DNA of 7,009 nucleotides, from positions 1-7,009 of the forward strand of contig JACMOT010000256.1 in NCBI GenBank assembly GCA_014377915.1, in the 5' to 3' direction. Shown here piece after piece: positions 1-7,009 of the stretch (positions are counted from its first letter, which is position 1; the number at the start of each line of letters is the position of its first letter). The stretch comes from Tardiphaga sp. Lineage in GTDB: Bacteria > Pseudomonadota > Alphaproteobacteria > Rhizobiales > Xanthobacteraceae. The position numbers were made by a program, and so were the translations under genes. Below the pieces are notes generated by a model that did not search any database, was not told the origin of the DNA, and saw only the letters and a list, made by a program, of their open reading frames with translations.

Positions 1-2
1 AA

Positions 3-1199
3 GACCCCGTTCACTTCCCGGGGCTTGCCAGCATTCACCGCAAGGTCGATGGCGGCCGCGATACCGTGATGTATCTGGAAGGCTCCGACCAGCACCGCGG
101 CTGGTTCCAGTCGTCCTTGCTGGAAAGCTGCGGCACCCGCGGCCGCGCGCCCTATGACATCGTGCTGACCCACGGCTTCACGCTCGACGAGAACGGGCGG
201 AAAATGTCGAAATCGGTCGGCAACACCGTCGAACCGCAGAAGATCATCGCGCAGTCCGGCGCCGACATCTTGCGGCTCTGGGTCTGCGCTACCGACTATG
301 CCGACGACCAGCGCATCGGTCCGGAAATCCTCAAGACCACGATCGAGACCTATCGCAAGCTGCGCAATTCGGTGCGCTGGATGCTCGGCACGCTGGCTCA
401 CTTCAAGCCGGAAGACGCGGTGGCATTCGCCGACATGCCCGAGCTGGAACGGCTGATGCTGCATCAGCTTGCCGAGCAGGACGCGATCGTGCGGAAGGCC
501 TATCAGGAATTCGACTACAAGACGGTGGTCGCGTCATTGTCAGCCTTCATGAACACCGAGTTGTCGGCGTTCTATTTCGACATCCGCAAGGACACGCTGT
601 ATTGCGACGCGCCGTCGTCGCTGGCGCGAAAGGCCGCGCTGACCACCATCGACATGCTCTGCAACGCGATCCTGAAATGGCTGGCGCCGATCCTGTCCTT
701 CACCGCGGAAGAAGCCTGGCGGATGTACAAGCCCGACGCCGAGCCGTCGGTGCATCTGACGGTGTTCCCGGACGGCCTCGGCCAGCATCGCGACGACGCG
801 CTCGCTGCGAAATGGGAAACCATCCGCAATGTCCGCCGCGTCGTCACCGGCGCGCTGGAAGTCGAGCGCGCGGCCAAGCGCATCGGTTCGTCGCTGGAAG
901 CGTCGCCGCTGGTCTATGTCAACGATCCCGCGATCTTCGCCATCCTCGCCGATATCGACCTCGCCGAAGTGTTCATCACCTCGAATGCGATGATGACCAA
1001 TGATGACGCTCCGGCCGGCGCCTTTACGCAGAGCGATGTTGCCGGCGTCGCCGTGGTTGTCGAAAAGGCGGTCGGCAGCAAATGCGCACGGTCGTGGAAG
1101 ATCCTGCCGACGGTCGGCGCAGACGCCGAATATCCCGACGTCTCGCCGCGCGACGCCGCGGCTTTGCGCGAATGGCAGACTCTGGGGAGTTCAGTGTGA
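3..1199 (+). CDS. ileS: Isoleucyl-tRNA synthetase, C-terminal part (5' truncated by window edge)
   Basis: Class I aminoacyl-tRNA synthetase that charges tRNA-Ile in the cytoplasm. The frame is open from base 3, so about 398 C-terminal residues of a protein of usually 900-1000 are visible; the start lies outside the window. The catalytic-domain end shows the [10 protein letters not shown] motif at the left edge and an intact KMSKS signature (201-215) that positions ATP. The helical anticodon-binding domain follows ([13 protein letters not shown], from about 349). The C-terminal tail has KCARSW where E. coli-type enzymes have CxRC, and the second cysteine pair is replaced by a [15 protein letters not shown] segment. 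It therefore does not look zinc-binding, which to my recollection is normal for Rhizobiales. The stop overlaps the lspA start by four bases. Identity is secure. Confidence 0.97.
   Translation, partial: DPVHFPGLASIHRKVDGGRDTVMYLEGSDQHRGWFQSSLLESCGTRGRAPYDIVLTHGFTLDENGRKMSKSVGNTVEPQKIIAQSGADILRLWVCATDYADDQRIGPEILKTTIETYRKLRNSVRWMLGTLAHFKPEDAVAFADMPELERLMLHQLAEQDAIVRKAYQEFDYKTVVASLSAFMNTELSAFYFDIRKDTLYCDAPSSLARKAALTTIDMLCNAILKWLAPILSFTAEEAWRMYKPDAEPSVHLTVFPDGLGQHRDDALAAKWETIRNVRRVVTGALEVERAAKRIGSSLEASPLVYVNDPAIFAILADIDLAEVFITSNAMMTNDDAPAGAFTQSDVAGVAVVVEKAVGSKCARSWKILPTVGADAEYPDVSPRDAAALREWQTLGSSV
1184..1189 (+). promoter_or_regulatory. Shine-Dalgarno GGGGAG that decides the lspA start
   Basis: GGGGAG lies inside the last ileS codons, six bases before the GTG at 1196. 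It favours this GTG over the in-frame ATG at 1172, which would place the Shine-Dalgarno inside lspA. The start then sits in a GTGA overlap with the ileS stop, an arrangement that couples translation of the two genes. Confidence 0.75.
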
Positions 1200-1693
1200 C
1201 TGCCTTCTTCCGCGCCGGCATCCTGACCGCGCTGGTCGTCCTGCTGATCGACCAGGCCTCAAAACTCTGGCTGCTGTTGGTGTTCGACATCGGGCGCCGC
1301 GGCGCGGTCGAGGTGACGCCGTTCTTCGATCTGGTGCTGGCCTGGAATACCGGCATCTCCTATGGCTGGTTTTCCGATTCCGGCCCGGCCGGCCAGGCGG
1401 TCCTGATGGCCATCAAGGCGATCGCCGTGGTGGCGCTGGCGATCTGGATGGCGAAATCGCACACCCGGCTGGCGACGCTGGCGCTGGGCCTGATCATCGG
1501 CGGCGCGATCGGCAATGCGATCGACCGGCTTGCCTGGGGCGCGGTGGTCGATTTCGCCCTGTTGCACGTCCGGATCGGCGGCCAGACCTACAACTGGTAC
1601 GTGTTTAACCTGGCCGACTGCGCCATTGTTGCCGGGGTTGTAGCCCTGCTGTATGACTCGTTCTTCACTTTACCCGCCGCAAAAGCGCCCTGA
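1196..1693 (+). CDS. lspA: Lipoprotein signal peptidase (signal peptidase II)
   Basis: Inner-membrane aspartyl peptidase that removes the signal peptide of diacylglyceryl-modified prolipoproteins. With the GTG start the protein is 165 aa, the usual family length; the ATG at 1172 or upstream starts would add a hydrophilic, Arg-rich tail not expected before the first membrane segment. Family motifs occur in order: DQASK (residues 19-23), WNTGISYG (50-57), [11 protein letters not shown] (102-112) and FNLADC (137-142). The catalytic aspartates are D110 and D141 by family alignment. Four hydrophobic segments (about 7-29, 66-85, 92-109, 139-156) fit the four-helix topology. It is translationally coupled to ileS; 85 bp without an evident promoter separate it from the next gene, which may be cotranscribed. 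Processing of outer-membrane lipoproteins fits the envelope character of the downstream genes. Confidence 0.96.
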   Translation: MTAFFRAGILTALVVLLIDQASKLWLLLVFDIGRRGAVEVTPFFDLVLAWNTGISYGWFSDSGPAGQAVLMAIKAIAVVALAIWMAKSHTRLATLALGLIIGGAIGNAIDRLAWGAVVDFALLHVRIGGQTYNWYVFNLADCAIVAGVVALLYDSFFTLPAAKAP

Positions 1694-1778
1694 TCCCGGC
1701 CGATACGGATGCAGGGACGACGCGAGTGGAACGCCGCCAGATTGGCGATCCGCCAGACATTTGAACAGGATGACTGCG

Positions 1779-2486
1779 ATGCGCAAGACCGAAACCGCCA
1801 CTTGCAACGTGCAGACTTCATCGGCGCCCTGGAAGCGCGGCCGCCGGCTGGCCGCGGTTGCCCTCGGCATCGGCCTGGTGATGTCGGCCGGCGCGGCCCG
1901 CGCCGCCGATGACGAAGACGACGACAGCTCGATCGAGGACAAAATCATCAAGGGCATCATGACGGGCCTCGGCGGCACCAACATGGAGAACCAAGGCATC
2001 GATTACCGCGAGCGCTCGCCGCTGGTGGTTCCGCCGAAGATCACCCTGCCGCCGCCGGACACTACCGCCGTGTCCGTTCCGAACTGGCCGAAAGATCCCG
2101 ATATCCAGCAGCGCAATGCGGCGCGCGAAGCTGCCAAGCGCCCCAAGGGCAACGTGCTGGAAGAGGCGCGTTCGCTGACGCCCAAGGAAATGGCGATGCA
2201 GCGCTCAAAGCCCACCCAGACCGTTGAAGGCAACATTCCCGGCGATCCCAACCGGAACATCGTGCTCAGCCCGAAGCAGCTCGGCTATGAAGGCGGGCTG
2301 TTCAAGACCATGTTTGGCGGCAACAAGGGTGAGACCGCCGAGTTCAAGGGCGAGCCGACGCGGGATTCCTTGACCCAGCCGCCTTCGGGTTATCAGACGC
2401 CTTCGTCCGGCTACGCCTATGGCACCGGACCGAAGGAAATCATGCAGAATTCCGCCAACATCAACCCGATGACCGGCAAGTATTGA
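1779..2486 (+). CDS. Exported proline-rich envelope protein, DUF3035/BamF-like
   Basis: A 235-aa protein of uncertain function. The ATG at 1779 is chosen because AGGA (1767-1770) lies eight bases upstream; an ATG at 1770 overlaps that site. Residues 19-42 form a signal peptide: KRGRR, a hydrophobic core, then cleavage after ARA (42). There is no lipobox cysteine, so it should be soluble periplasmic rather than a lipoprotein. The mature start is very acidic (DDEDDD, 44-49). The motif RSPLVVPP followed by LPPP (79-93) resembles the RAPLxVPPxxxLxPP core of DUF3035 proteins, annotated as BamF-like outer-membrane assembly factors in other alphaproteobacteria. The rest is low-complexity Pro/Gly/Lys-rich, with two SGY repeats (SGYQTP, SSGYAYG) near the C-terminus, and is probably partly disordered. 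The place between lspA and paired M16 peptidases fits an envelope role. The DUF3035 link is by motif only. Confidence 0.75.
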   Translation: MRKTETATCNVQTSSAPWKRGRRLAAVALGIGLVMSAGAARAADDEDDDSSIEDKIIKGIMTGLGGTNMENQGIDYRERSPLVVPPKITLPPPDTTAVSVPNWPKDPDIQQRNAAREAAKRPKGNVLEEARSLTPKEMAMQRSKPTQTVEGNIPGDPNRNIVLSPKQLGYEGGLFKTMFGGNKGETAEFKGEPTRDSLTQPPSGYQTPSSGYAYGTGPKEIMQNSANINPMTGKY

Positions 2487-2615
2487 CCGCGGCGCCGGTG
2501 TTGCGCGCCTGTCGATTCCATTTTCAGTCCTGTCCTATTGCCTTGCGATCGGCTTGCTTGCGCGAATGCGTCCGGCGCGATCGCTTACCCATGCCGAGGA
2601 GCTGCTAGCCCCATC
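2487..2615. other. Intergenic leader before the M16 pair
   Basis: These 129 bases hold no gene. Just after the upstream stop a weak hairpin is possible (GGCGC 2491-2495 with GCGCC 2505-2509) without a T-run. GAGGAG (2596-2601) is the only good Shine-Dalgarno for the peptidase ATG at 2616, but at 14 bases it is unusually far. I see no convincing -35/-10 pair, so read-through from lspA or an unrecognised promoter is possible. Confidence 0.4.
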
Positions 2616-3998
2616 ATGACCTCATCATCCCGATCGGCCCTTCGTTCCGTCGCGGCGCTGGCGCTGCTGCTGGCCCCCGGCCTCGCCGCGGCGCAGACGG
2701 TGACCGCCGCGCCGCCCGCCACCTTCACGCTGGCCAATGGCATGCAGGTGGTGGTGATCCCCGATCACCGCACCCCGGTGGTGACGCAGATGGTCTGGTA
2801 CAAGGTCGGCTCCCCCGACGAGACCCCCGGCAAATCGGGCCTGGCGCATTTTCTCGAACATCTGATGTTCAAGGGCACCGCGAAACATCCGGCCGGCGAA
2901 TTCTCCCAGACCGTGCAGCGCATCGGCGGCAATGAGAACGCCTTCACCTCCACCGACTACACCGGCTACTTCCAGCGCGTCACCAAGGACCAGCTCGGCA
3001 AGATGATGGAGTTCGAGGCCGACCGCATGACCGGCCTGGTGCTGAAGGACGAGAATGTGCTGCCCGAGCGCGACGTGGTGCTCGAGGAATACAATATGCG
3101 CGTCGCCAACAGCCCGGAAGCACGGCTGTCCGAGCAGGTGATGGCGGCGCTGTATCTCAACCATCCCTATGGCCGTCCGATCATCGGCTGGCATCAGGAA
3201 ATCCAGAAGCTCGACCGCGAGGACGCGCTCGCCTTCTACAAGCGCTTTTATGCGCCGAACAATGCGACGCTGGTGATCGCCGGCGATGTCGAGGCGCCGG
3301 AAATCCGCCCGATGATCGAGCGGACCTATGGCGTCATTCCCGCGCAGCCGTCGATTCCCGCGCAGCGGATCCGGCCGCAGGAGCCGACCCCCGCGGCCTC
3401 GCGCACCGTGACCCTCGCCGATCCGCGCGTCGAACAGTCCAGCGTACGCCGCTATTATCTAGCGCCGTCGGCCACCACCGCGGCGGCCGGTGAAAGCCAG
3501 GCACTCGACGTGATGGCGCAACTCATCGGCGGCGGCAGCAATTCCTACCTCTACCGCGCGCTGGTGGTCGACAAGGGCCTCGCGATCACCGCCGGCGCCA
3601 GCTACCAGGGCACCGCGCTCGACAGCGCGCAATTCATGATCTCGGTATCGCCGAAACCCGGCGTCGAATTCGCCGATGTCGAAAAGACCATGGACGCGGT
3701 CATTGCCGATATCGCCGCCAACGCGGTGCCGGCCGCCGACCTCGAACGCGTCAAGACCCAGCTGGTGGCCGAGGCGATCTACGCCCAGGACAACCAGGCG
3801 TCATTGGCGCGCTGGTATGGCGCCGCCCTCACCACTGGCCTCAGCGTCGAGGATATCCGCGCCTGGCCCGACCGCATCAAGGCCGTCACCGCCGAGCAGG
3901 TCCGCGATGTCGCGCAGAAATGGCTCGACAAGAAGAGCTCGGTCACCGGCTATCTGATCAAGGACACCGCGCCGAAGCGCGAGGAGAAGCGATCGTGA
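2616..3998 (+). CDS. M16B zinc metallopeptidase (pitrilysin/insulinase family), catalytic subunit
   Basis: A 460-aa exported peptidase of the processing-peptidase-like M16B subfamily. The ATG at 2616 starts directly with a signal peptide (SRSALRS, an Ala/Leu core, cleavage after AAA at about 26); upstream in-frame codons would add an unrelated tail. The N-terminal M16 domain (about 35-190) has the inverted zinc motif HFLEH (78-82; nt 2847-2861) and the third ligand E158 in ERDVVLEE, 76 residues after H82, the spacing found in yeast beta-MPP. GRPIIGWHQEI (about 189-199) and APNNATLVIAGDV lead into the C-terminal M16 domain (about 200-400). That domain lacks the R/Y substrate-binding pair: V317 and I324 stand in the aligned positions. 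It should therefore need a partner, and the next gene supplies the missing half. Periplasmic location is inferred; the substrate is unknown. Confidence 0.94.
   Translation: MTSSSRSALRSVAALALLLAPGLAAAQTVTAAPPATFTLANGMQVVVIPDHRTPVVTQMVWYKVGSPDETPGKSGLAHFLEHLMFKGTAKHPAGEFSQTVQRIGGNENAFTSTDYTGYFQRVTKDQLGKMMEFEADRMTGLVLKDENVLPERDVVLEEYNMRVANSPEARLSEQVMAALYLNHPYGRPIIGWHQEIQKLDREDALAFYKRFYAPNNATLVIAGDVEAPEIRPMIERTYGVIPAQPSIPAQRIRPQEPTPAASRTVTLADPRVEQSSVRRYYLAPSATTAAAGESQALDVMAQLIGGGSNSYLYRALVVDKGLAITAGASYQGTALDSAQFMISVSPKPGVEFADVEKTMDAVIADIAANAVPAADLERVKTQLVAEAIYAQDNQASLARWYGAALTTGLSVEDIRAWPDRIKAVTAEQVRDVAQKWLDKKSSVTGYLIKDTAPKREEKRS
3981..3989 (+). promoter_or_regulatory. Shine-Dalgarno for the second M16 gene, inside the first
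   Basis: GAGGAGAAG at the end of the first peptidase gene. The GAGGAG part stands eight bases before the GTG at 3995 but 14 before the ATG at 4001, so it supports the GTG. That GTG overlaps the upstream stop (GTGA), implying coupled translation and a fixed subunit ratio. Confidence 0.65.
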
Positions 3999-5353
3999 AC
4001 ATGATCACACGCCACATCGGGCGCCTCGGCTTCGCTCTCGCCGCCACCTTCGCGCTCGCCTCGCCGTCGCATGCCGCCGCCAAGATCCAGCACCTGGTGT
4101 CGCCAGGCGGCATCGAGGCCTGGTTCGTGCAGGACGCCACCGTGCCCCTGATCGCGATGGAATACGCCTTCGGCGGCGGCGCCGCGCAGGACCCGGCCGA
4201 CAAGTCCGGTACCTCCAACATGGTCGCCAGCCTGATGGACGAAGGCGCCGCCGACCTCGACTCCAAGGCCTTCCATGAACGGCTCGAGCGCCGTGCCATC
4301 GAGCTCAGCTACACCGCGCAGCGCGACAATTTCCGCGGCTCGCTGCGGATGCTGTCGGAAAACCGCGACGAGGCGTTTGACCTGCTGCGGCTGTCGCTGA
4401 CCCAGCCGCGCTTCGACGCCGTCGACATCGAGCGCATCCGCGCCCAGATCCTGTCCGGCCTGCGTCGCGAGACCAGCAATCCCGGCTCGATTGCCAGCCG
4501 CAAATTCCTCGAAGTCGCCTTTGGCGATCATCCCTATAGCCGCTCCGCCAGCGGCACGCTGACCAGCGTGCCGGCCATCAATGTCGATGACCTCAAGGCC
4601 TACAAGGGCCGCATCATCGCCCGGGACACGCTGAAGGTCGCCGTGGTCGGCGACGTCGATGCAGCCACCCTCGGCAAGTTGCTCGACCAGACCTTTGGCA
4701 GCCTGCCCGCCAAGGCGACGTTGACGCCGGTGCCTGACATCGTCGCCGCCAAGCCACCGCAGAAATTCTTCGTCCCACTCGACGTGCCACAGACCGTGAT
4801 CACCTTCGGCGCCCCCGGCATCAAGCGCGACGATCCGAACTTCATGGCGGCCTATATCGTCAACCACATCCTTGGTGGCGGCACGCTGTCGTCGCGGCTG
4901 TATCACGAGGTCCGCGAGAAGCGCGGCCTGGCCTATTCGGTATCCGGCTCGCTGCTGTGGATGCAGCATTCCGGCCTCTATATCGGCAATACCGCTACCC
5001 GCTCCGACCGCGCCACCGAGACCCTCGATACGGTCAATGCGGAAGTGAAGCGGCTGGCCGAACAGGGCCCAACCCAGACCGAGCTCGACGAGGCCAAATC
5101 CTATCTGAAGGGTTCGCAGATGCTGGCGCTCGACACCTCGTCGAAGCTGGCCGGCGCGCTGCTGCAGTACCAGATCGACAAGCAATCGATCGACTACATC
5201 GAAAAGCGCAACGCCATCGTCGATGCCGTGACGCTGGACCAGGCCAAGGCGGCGGCGAAGAAGATCTGGGGTGACGGCCTCGTCACGGTCATCGTCGGCC
5301 GCGCCGCGCAGGCCGCCGCGACCCCGATCGTGACCGCGCCGAAGGCGAACTGA
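3995..5353 (+). CDS. M16B peptidase-like protein without zinc site, R/Y-pair partner subunit
   Basis: A 452-aa exported M16-family protein (450 aa if the ATG at 4001 is used). A signal peptide covers about residues 1-27 (cleavage after SHA). In the N-terminal domain the zinc motif is lost: aligned to the upstream protein, H78, E81 and H82 become N75, A78 and S79 within GTSNMVASLMDEG. The C-terminal domain keeps LYHEVREKRGLAY, with R307 and Y314 spaced R-x6-Y as in the substrate-binding pair of human IDE (R824/Y831). It should not cleave peptides alone but should complete the active site of the preceding gene product. A comparable two-gene heterodimer is known from Sphingomonas (Sph2681/Sph2682, from memory). 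The four-base overlap with its partner supports an obligate complex. The C-terminal tail is Ala-rich. It is the last gene of the operon. Confidence 0.93.
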   Translation: MNMITRHIGRLGFALAATFALASPSHAAAKIQHLVSPGGIEAWFVQDATVPLIAMEYAFGGGAAQDPADKSGTSNMVASLMDEGAADLDSKAFHERLERRAIELSYTAQRDNFRGSLRMLSENRDEAFDLLRLSLTQPRFDAVDIERIRAQILSGLRRETSNPGSIASRKFLEVAFGDHPYSRSASGTLTSVPAINVDDLKAYKGRIIARDTLKVAVVGDVDAATLGKLLDQTFGSLPAKATLTPVPDIVAAKPPQKFFVPLDVPQTVITFGAPGIKRDDPNFMAAYIVNHILGGGTLSSRLYHEVREKRGLAYSVSGSLLWMQHSGLYIGNTATRSDRATETLDTVNAEVKRLAEQGPTQTELDEAKSYLKGSQMLALDTSSKLAGALLQYQIDKQSIDYIEKRNAIVDAVTLDQAKAAAKKIWGDGLVTVIVGRAAQAAATPIVTAPKAN

Positions 5354-5368
5354 AGTCCACCCCTGCCG

Positions 5369-5395
5369 GACCGTCGCGCCGCCCGCGCGACGGTC
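5369..5395 (+). terminator. Strong hairpin after the M16 operon
   Basis: A perfect 11-bp stem (5369-5379 with 5385-5395) closes a five-base loop, 15 bases after the last stop. The stem is almost all G-C. No clear T-run follows (GATCGAAATTCC), so it may act as an atypical or Rho-assisted terminator, or as a 3'-end stabiliser. Confidence 0.55.
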
Positions 5396-5440
5396 GATCG
5401 AAATTCCCGTTCAATGGTCAAACAGCCAGCCGCCTTTACT

Positions 5441-5462
5441 CTCGCGGCGCCGGGCGCCCGAG
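5441..5462. repeat. GC-rich hairpin between the operon and the insertion sequence
   Basis: CTCG-C-GGCGC, CGG loop, GCGCC-CGAG: nine base pairs with one bulged C. It lies outside the insertion sequence as delimited here. No T-run follows on either strand, so its role is unclear; it could add to termination of the M16 operon or of the convergent transposase. Confidence 0.45.
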
Positions 5463-5475
5463 TTGTGCGGTAGAT

Positions 5476-5500
5476 CCTCCCCTCGAACCCATGAGGGGAG
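5476..5500. repeat. Palindrome split by the insertion (target site of the IS)
   Basis: CTCCCCTC (5477-5484) pairs perfectly with GAGGGGAG (5493-5500) around an eight-base loop. If the element between the two AG dinucleotides (5499-5500, 6632-6633) is removed, G6634 follows and pairs with C5476, so the restored site is a 9-bp palindrome. IS110 elements often enter palindromes or REP sequences. The hairpin may originally have been a transcription terminator. Confidence 0.6.
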
Positions 5501-5513
5501 CGACTGTCTTTCG

Positions 5514-6713
<1,200 letters not shown>

Positions 6714-6726
6714 CACCGCGGTGATT

Positions 6727-6958
6727 TTAGGCGGGGGGACCGTTCTTCCGGGCCAGCACGTGACCTCCGAAGAGGACACTCCGGCGGGATTTCGCCCGCC
6801 TTTCGCTGTCCCGTCCAGCGATTCAAGCCAGAGGCCCGTAGTGGGCCCGGACGGTGACCGCCAACCTCCCGGGGCGTGCTTGCGAGGCCCGCGCGCGGGA
6901 CACCGCATCCTGCTCCGCTACCAAGACGCCTCATGACAGCGCCCCTCGCGAACAAGAC
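6727..6958 (-). ncRNA. Candidate structured RNA transcribed toward the IS
   Basis: Starting at the predicted transcription start (about 6958), the - strand holds several good hairpins. Stem 6854-6849 with 6816-6811 (CCGUCC/GGACGG) encloses hairpin 6847-6843 / 6837-6833. Next comes GGCGGG/CCCGCC (6800-6795 with 6788-6783). Then 6779-6760, GUG-U-CCUC, UUCG, GAGG-U-CAC, is a cUUCGg tetraloop hairpin with a symmetric U-U mismatch. It does not match RNase P, tmRNA, SRP or any riboswitch I know. The 3' end is not defined; the palindromes at 6637-6713 could serve as end. A function cannot be named. Confidence 0.35.
6783..6803 (+). terminator. Weak terminator-like hairpin, + strand
   Basis: GGCGGG (6783-6788) pairs with CCCGCC (6795-6800) across a six-base loop and is followed by TTT on the + strand. 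It is equally an internal hairpin of the candidate - strand RNA. The short T-run makes termination doubtful. Confidence 0.25.
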
Positions 6959-6964
6959 GAGTTG

Positions 6965-6993
6965 CTTATAGTCCTATATAGGATTTATGTCAA
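6965..6993 (-). promoter_or_regulatory. Strong sigma70-type promoter on the - strand
   Basis: TTGACA (6993-6988), spacer of exactly 17 bp, TATAAG (6970-6965). The -35 is perfect and the -10 is five of six. Transcription should start near 6958 and run toward the insertion sequence. It is the best promoter in the window. Confidence 0.7.
6972..6983. promoter_or_regulatory. Perfect 12-bp palindrome inside the promoter spacer, likely operator
   Basis: TCCTATATAGGA lies entirely between the -35 and -10 of the - strand promoter. A dimeric repressor bound here would block RNA polymerase. I cannot assign it to a regulator family. Its AT-rich centre stands out from the GC-rich surroundings. Confidence 0.5.
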
Positions 6994-7009
6994 TCGCCCA
7001 TCAAGATAT

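Noticed and set aside
1082..1195. Longer lspA starts at 1082 or 1172
   Set aside because: They add a charged Arg-rich tail before the first membrane helix, and the GGGGAG at 1184-1189 serves the GTG at 1196.
1694..1778. Own promoter or RNA element between lspA and the next gene
   Set aside because: No -35/-10 pair or stable hairpin was found in these 85 bases.
2625..3194. A 189-codon - strand frame opposite the first M16 gene
   Set aside because: His/Gly/Val-rich shadow of the conserved zinc domain on the + strand, no start context and no known motif.
3950..5185. Long - strand open frame of 411 codons opposite the second M16 gene
   Set aside because: It mirrors the codon pattern of a well-recognised gene on the + strand and shows no domain; a typical artefact of GC-rich DNA.
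5476..5500. Palindrome with a GGTTCGA-like loop considered as a tRNA fragment used as attachment site
   Set aside because: The loop is part of a simple eight-pair hairpin; no acceptor, D or anticodon arm and no CCA is present around it.
6721..6936. Short + strand frames in the right flank
   Set aside because: No Shine-Dalgarno, no promoter on that strand and no recognisable protein; the strand is complementary to the hairpin-rich candidate RNA.

Overview
The window is a GC-rich chromosomal segment of an alphaproteobacterium. Codon use, the degenerate (cysteine-poor) IleRS C-terminus and the gene order ileS, lspA, envelope protein, M16 peptidase, M16 peptidase suggest the Bradyrhizobium / Rhodopseudomonas / Nitrobacter group (Nitrobacteraceae). 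This placement rests on recognition, not on a search.

Left part (1-5353, + strand): the C-terminal 398 codons of isoleucyl-tRNA synthetase run into lspA (prolipoprotein signal peptidase) through a 4-base GTGA overlap. An exported proline-rich protein with a DUF3035/BamF-like motif follows, then two M16B zinc-peptidase family proteins, also joined by a GTGA overlap. The first M16 protein has the complete HxxEH...E zinc site and no R/Y pair. The second has lost the zinc site but keeps the R-x6-Y pair, so the two look like one split protease that works as a heterodimer in the periplasm. The block as a whole points to cell-envelope biogenesis and quality control.

Middle (5354-6633): after a strong hairpin behind the second peptidase lies a complete IS110-family insertion sequence on the - strand, convergent with the operon. 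It is the most interesting object here. The 177-nt non-coding leader of the transposase folds by hand into two successive two-sided internal loops, the architecture of a bridge RNA. The second (donor) loop carries an 11-nt stretch identical to the sequence made by joining the right and left ends of this element. The first (target) loop carries a 7-nt stretch complementary to the flank next to the right end. These matches independently define both ends, a CT core dinucleotide (AG on the + strand at 5499-5500 and 6632-6633), and the empty target, a 9-bp palindrome. Joining the ends also creates a -35/-10 promoter with exactly 17-bp spacing (TTGACC, TAACTT).

Right part (6634-7009): no convincing protein gene. 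It holds a nested pair of inverted, REP/BIME-like palindromes (6637-6713). Next to these is a hairpin-rich - strand region (about 6727-6958), including a cUUCGg tetraloop hairpin, that may be a structured RNA. It is read from a strong sigma70-type promoter (TTGACA-17-TATAAG) whose spacer is largely a perfect 12-bp palindrome, a likely operator. A short arginine-rich reading frame with a Shine-Dalgarno sequence lies in the same transcript, so an RNA gene and a small protein both remain possible.
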